Of a DNA stretch of 64,000 nucleotides, positions 62,805-64,000 are shown piece after piece. Every line of letters starts with the position of its first letter. Position 1 is the first letter of the stretch. The stretch spans positions 3,840,203 through 3,904,202 of the forward strand of contig NC_091372.1 in the NCBI RefSeq assembly GCF_038502225.1, given 5' to 3'. This DNA is from Cherax quadricarinatus (lineage: Eukaryota; Arthropoda; Malacostraca; Decapoda; Parastacidae). A program made the position numbers and the translations under genes. The notes beneath the pieces were generated by a model. The model was not told where the DNA came from. It did no database searches and saw only the letters and a list, made by a program, of their open reading frames with translations.

Positions 62805-64000
62805 TTAAGTTTACACAAAAATCTCATTTTCTATGATACCCATAATTTCCCTGTTCTCTAGCCAGGAACTGCATGGGATTTTAACTCCCATTTTCTTTGA
62901 TGAAACCCAATATTTCCCATTCTTTAGCCACAAAGTCTATGGGAATTTCACTCCCATTTTCAAAATTTGTTCCCATTTTCTTTGATGAAACCCAATATTT
63001 CCCATTCTCCAACCACAAAGTCTATGGGAATTTCACTCCCATTTTCAAAAAATTTCCATTTTCTTTGATTAAAACCCAATATTTCCCATTCTCCATTCAT
63101 AAAGTCTATGGGAATTTCACTCCCATTTTCAAAAATTTCCTATTTTCTTTGATGAAGCCTAATATTTCCCATTCTCCAGCCACAAAGCATATGGGATTTT
63201 CACTCCCATTTTCAAAAAAATTCCCATTTTCTTTGATGAAACCCAGTATTTCCCATTCTCCAACCACAAAGTCTATGGGATTTTCACTCCCATTTTCAAA
63301 AAATTCCCATTTTCTTTGATGAAACCCCAAATTTCCCATTCTCCAGCCACAAAGTCTATGGGATTTTCACTCCCATTTTCTTTGATGAAACCCAAAATTT
63401 CCCATTCTCCAGCCACAAAGTCTATGGGATTTTCACTCCCATTTTCAAAAAATTTCCCATTTTCTTTGATGAAACCCAATATTTCCCATTCTCCAGCCAC
63501 AAAGTCTATGGGAATTTCAGTCCCATTTTCAAAAATTTCCCATTTTCTTTGATGAAACCCAATATTTCCCATTCTCCAGCCACAAAGTCTATGGGAATTT
63601 CACTCCCATTTTCAAAAATTTCCCATTTTCTTTGATGAAACCCAATATTTCCCATTCTCCAGCCACAAAGTCTATGGGAATTTCACTCCCATTTTCAAAA
63701 ATTTCCTATTTTCTTTGAAGCCTAATATTTCCCATTCGCCAGCCACAAAGTCTATGGGATTCTCACTCCCATTTTCAAAAAATTCCCATTTTCTTTGATG
63801 AAACCCAGTATTTCACATTCTCCAGCCACAAAGTCTATGGGAATTTCACTCCCATTTTCAAAATTTGTTCCCATTTTCTTTGATGAAACCCAATATTTCC
63901 CATTCTCCAACCACAAAGTCTATGGGAATTTCACTCCCATTTTCAAAAAATTCCCATTTTCTTTGATGAAATCCAAAATTTCCCATTCTCCAACCACAAA
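62805..64000 (+). repeat. ~84-bp tandem satellite array, runs off the window
   Basis: The marker 'ccacaaagtctatggga' recurs at about 62928, 63013, 63097, 63180, 63264, 63347, 63413, 63497, 63580, 63663, 63743, 63826, 63911 and 63994, so the period is 83-85 bp with one 66-bp unit. A degenerate unit precedes at 62805-62880. 84 is a multiple of three, which keeps repetitive frames open on both strands; they are not genes. Confidence 0.97.

Noticed and set aside
62897..63572. Overlapping ORFs of 77-140 codons with a 28-residue repeat
   Set aside because: They come from the 84-bp satellite, whose period is a multiple of three; frames exist on both strands and have no start or domain logic.

Overview
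This is a gene-poor, repeat-saturated piece of an animal nuclear genome. The only host gene I can recognise is ATPAF2 (ATP12), the mitochondrial F1-ATPase assembly factor. It is split into six exons with AG/GT junctions between 5383 and 39338 (+), with introns of up to 15 kb packed with transposons. The set of repeats (RTE-type LINEs, CENP-B/Tigger-type transposons starting CAGTGGACCCCCGG, CR1-type LINEs, and a SINE with an internal 'CCTTGGATCAAGCC' block and a 'GGGTTTAGTGCTT' tail) resembles what I remember of decapod crustacean genomes such as crayfish. The taxon is an inference; the window contains no marker that proves it.

Layout. 1-2598 is the pol of a Ty3/Gypsy-like element in which integrase lies upstream of reverse transcriptase (Gmr1-like order). 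2971-5101 holds nested TIR elements. 5383-9501 carries the first three visible ATPAF2 exons, with RTE LINE tails and an RTE-derived SINE between them. 9621-13015 is a TTAA-flanked (piggyBac-like) element split by a nearly complete Tigger transposon. The fourth exon (13779-13959) is followed at once by a recent RTE LINE (14177-17518) with a 950-codon ORF. 17597-23021 contains a second Tigger lineage and a large TTAA element holding a MITE, an L2/CR1-like LINE and a minisatellite. The fifth exon is at 24101-24216. Then 24507-36219 is a very large inverted repeat with TTAA ends, loaded with later insertions, including a full-length RTE LINE (32375-35939) flanked by an 11-bp target duplication. 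The last exon, with the stop codon, is at 39204-39338.

39600-58730 is an intergenic mosaic of RTE and CR1 LINEs, TTAA elements, Tigger copies, a Penelope-like remnant, a palindrome followed by about 0.9 kb of ACT/ATT microsatellite, and a LINE with an RNase H domain. 59300-64000 contains monomers and then a long array of an ~84-bp tandem repeat. Two direct repeats interrupt it, one of them split by an hAT-like element with a perfect 8-bp target duplication.

Target-site duplications (TA for Tigger, TTAA for piggyBac-like, 8-12 bp for LINEs and SINE, 8 bp for hAT) and filled/empty site comparisons within the window allow many insertions to be placed to the base and ordered in time. Apart from ATPAF2, all coding potential I recognise belongs to mobile elements, mostly broken by frameshifts. 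I see no tRNA, rRNA or CRISPR. The most interesting signals are the integrase-first Gypsy pol, an independently mobile RTE-SINE made of LINE 5' UTR plus 3' tail, a recurrent 'GGGTTATCCTAGGTAA' core in unrelated repeats, the giant inverted repeat, and hammerhead-like hairpin-GAAACG motifs.
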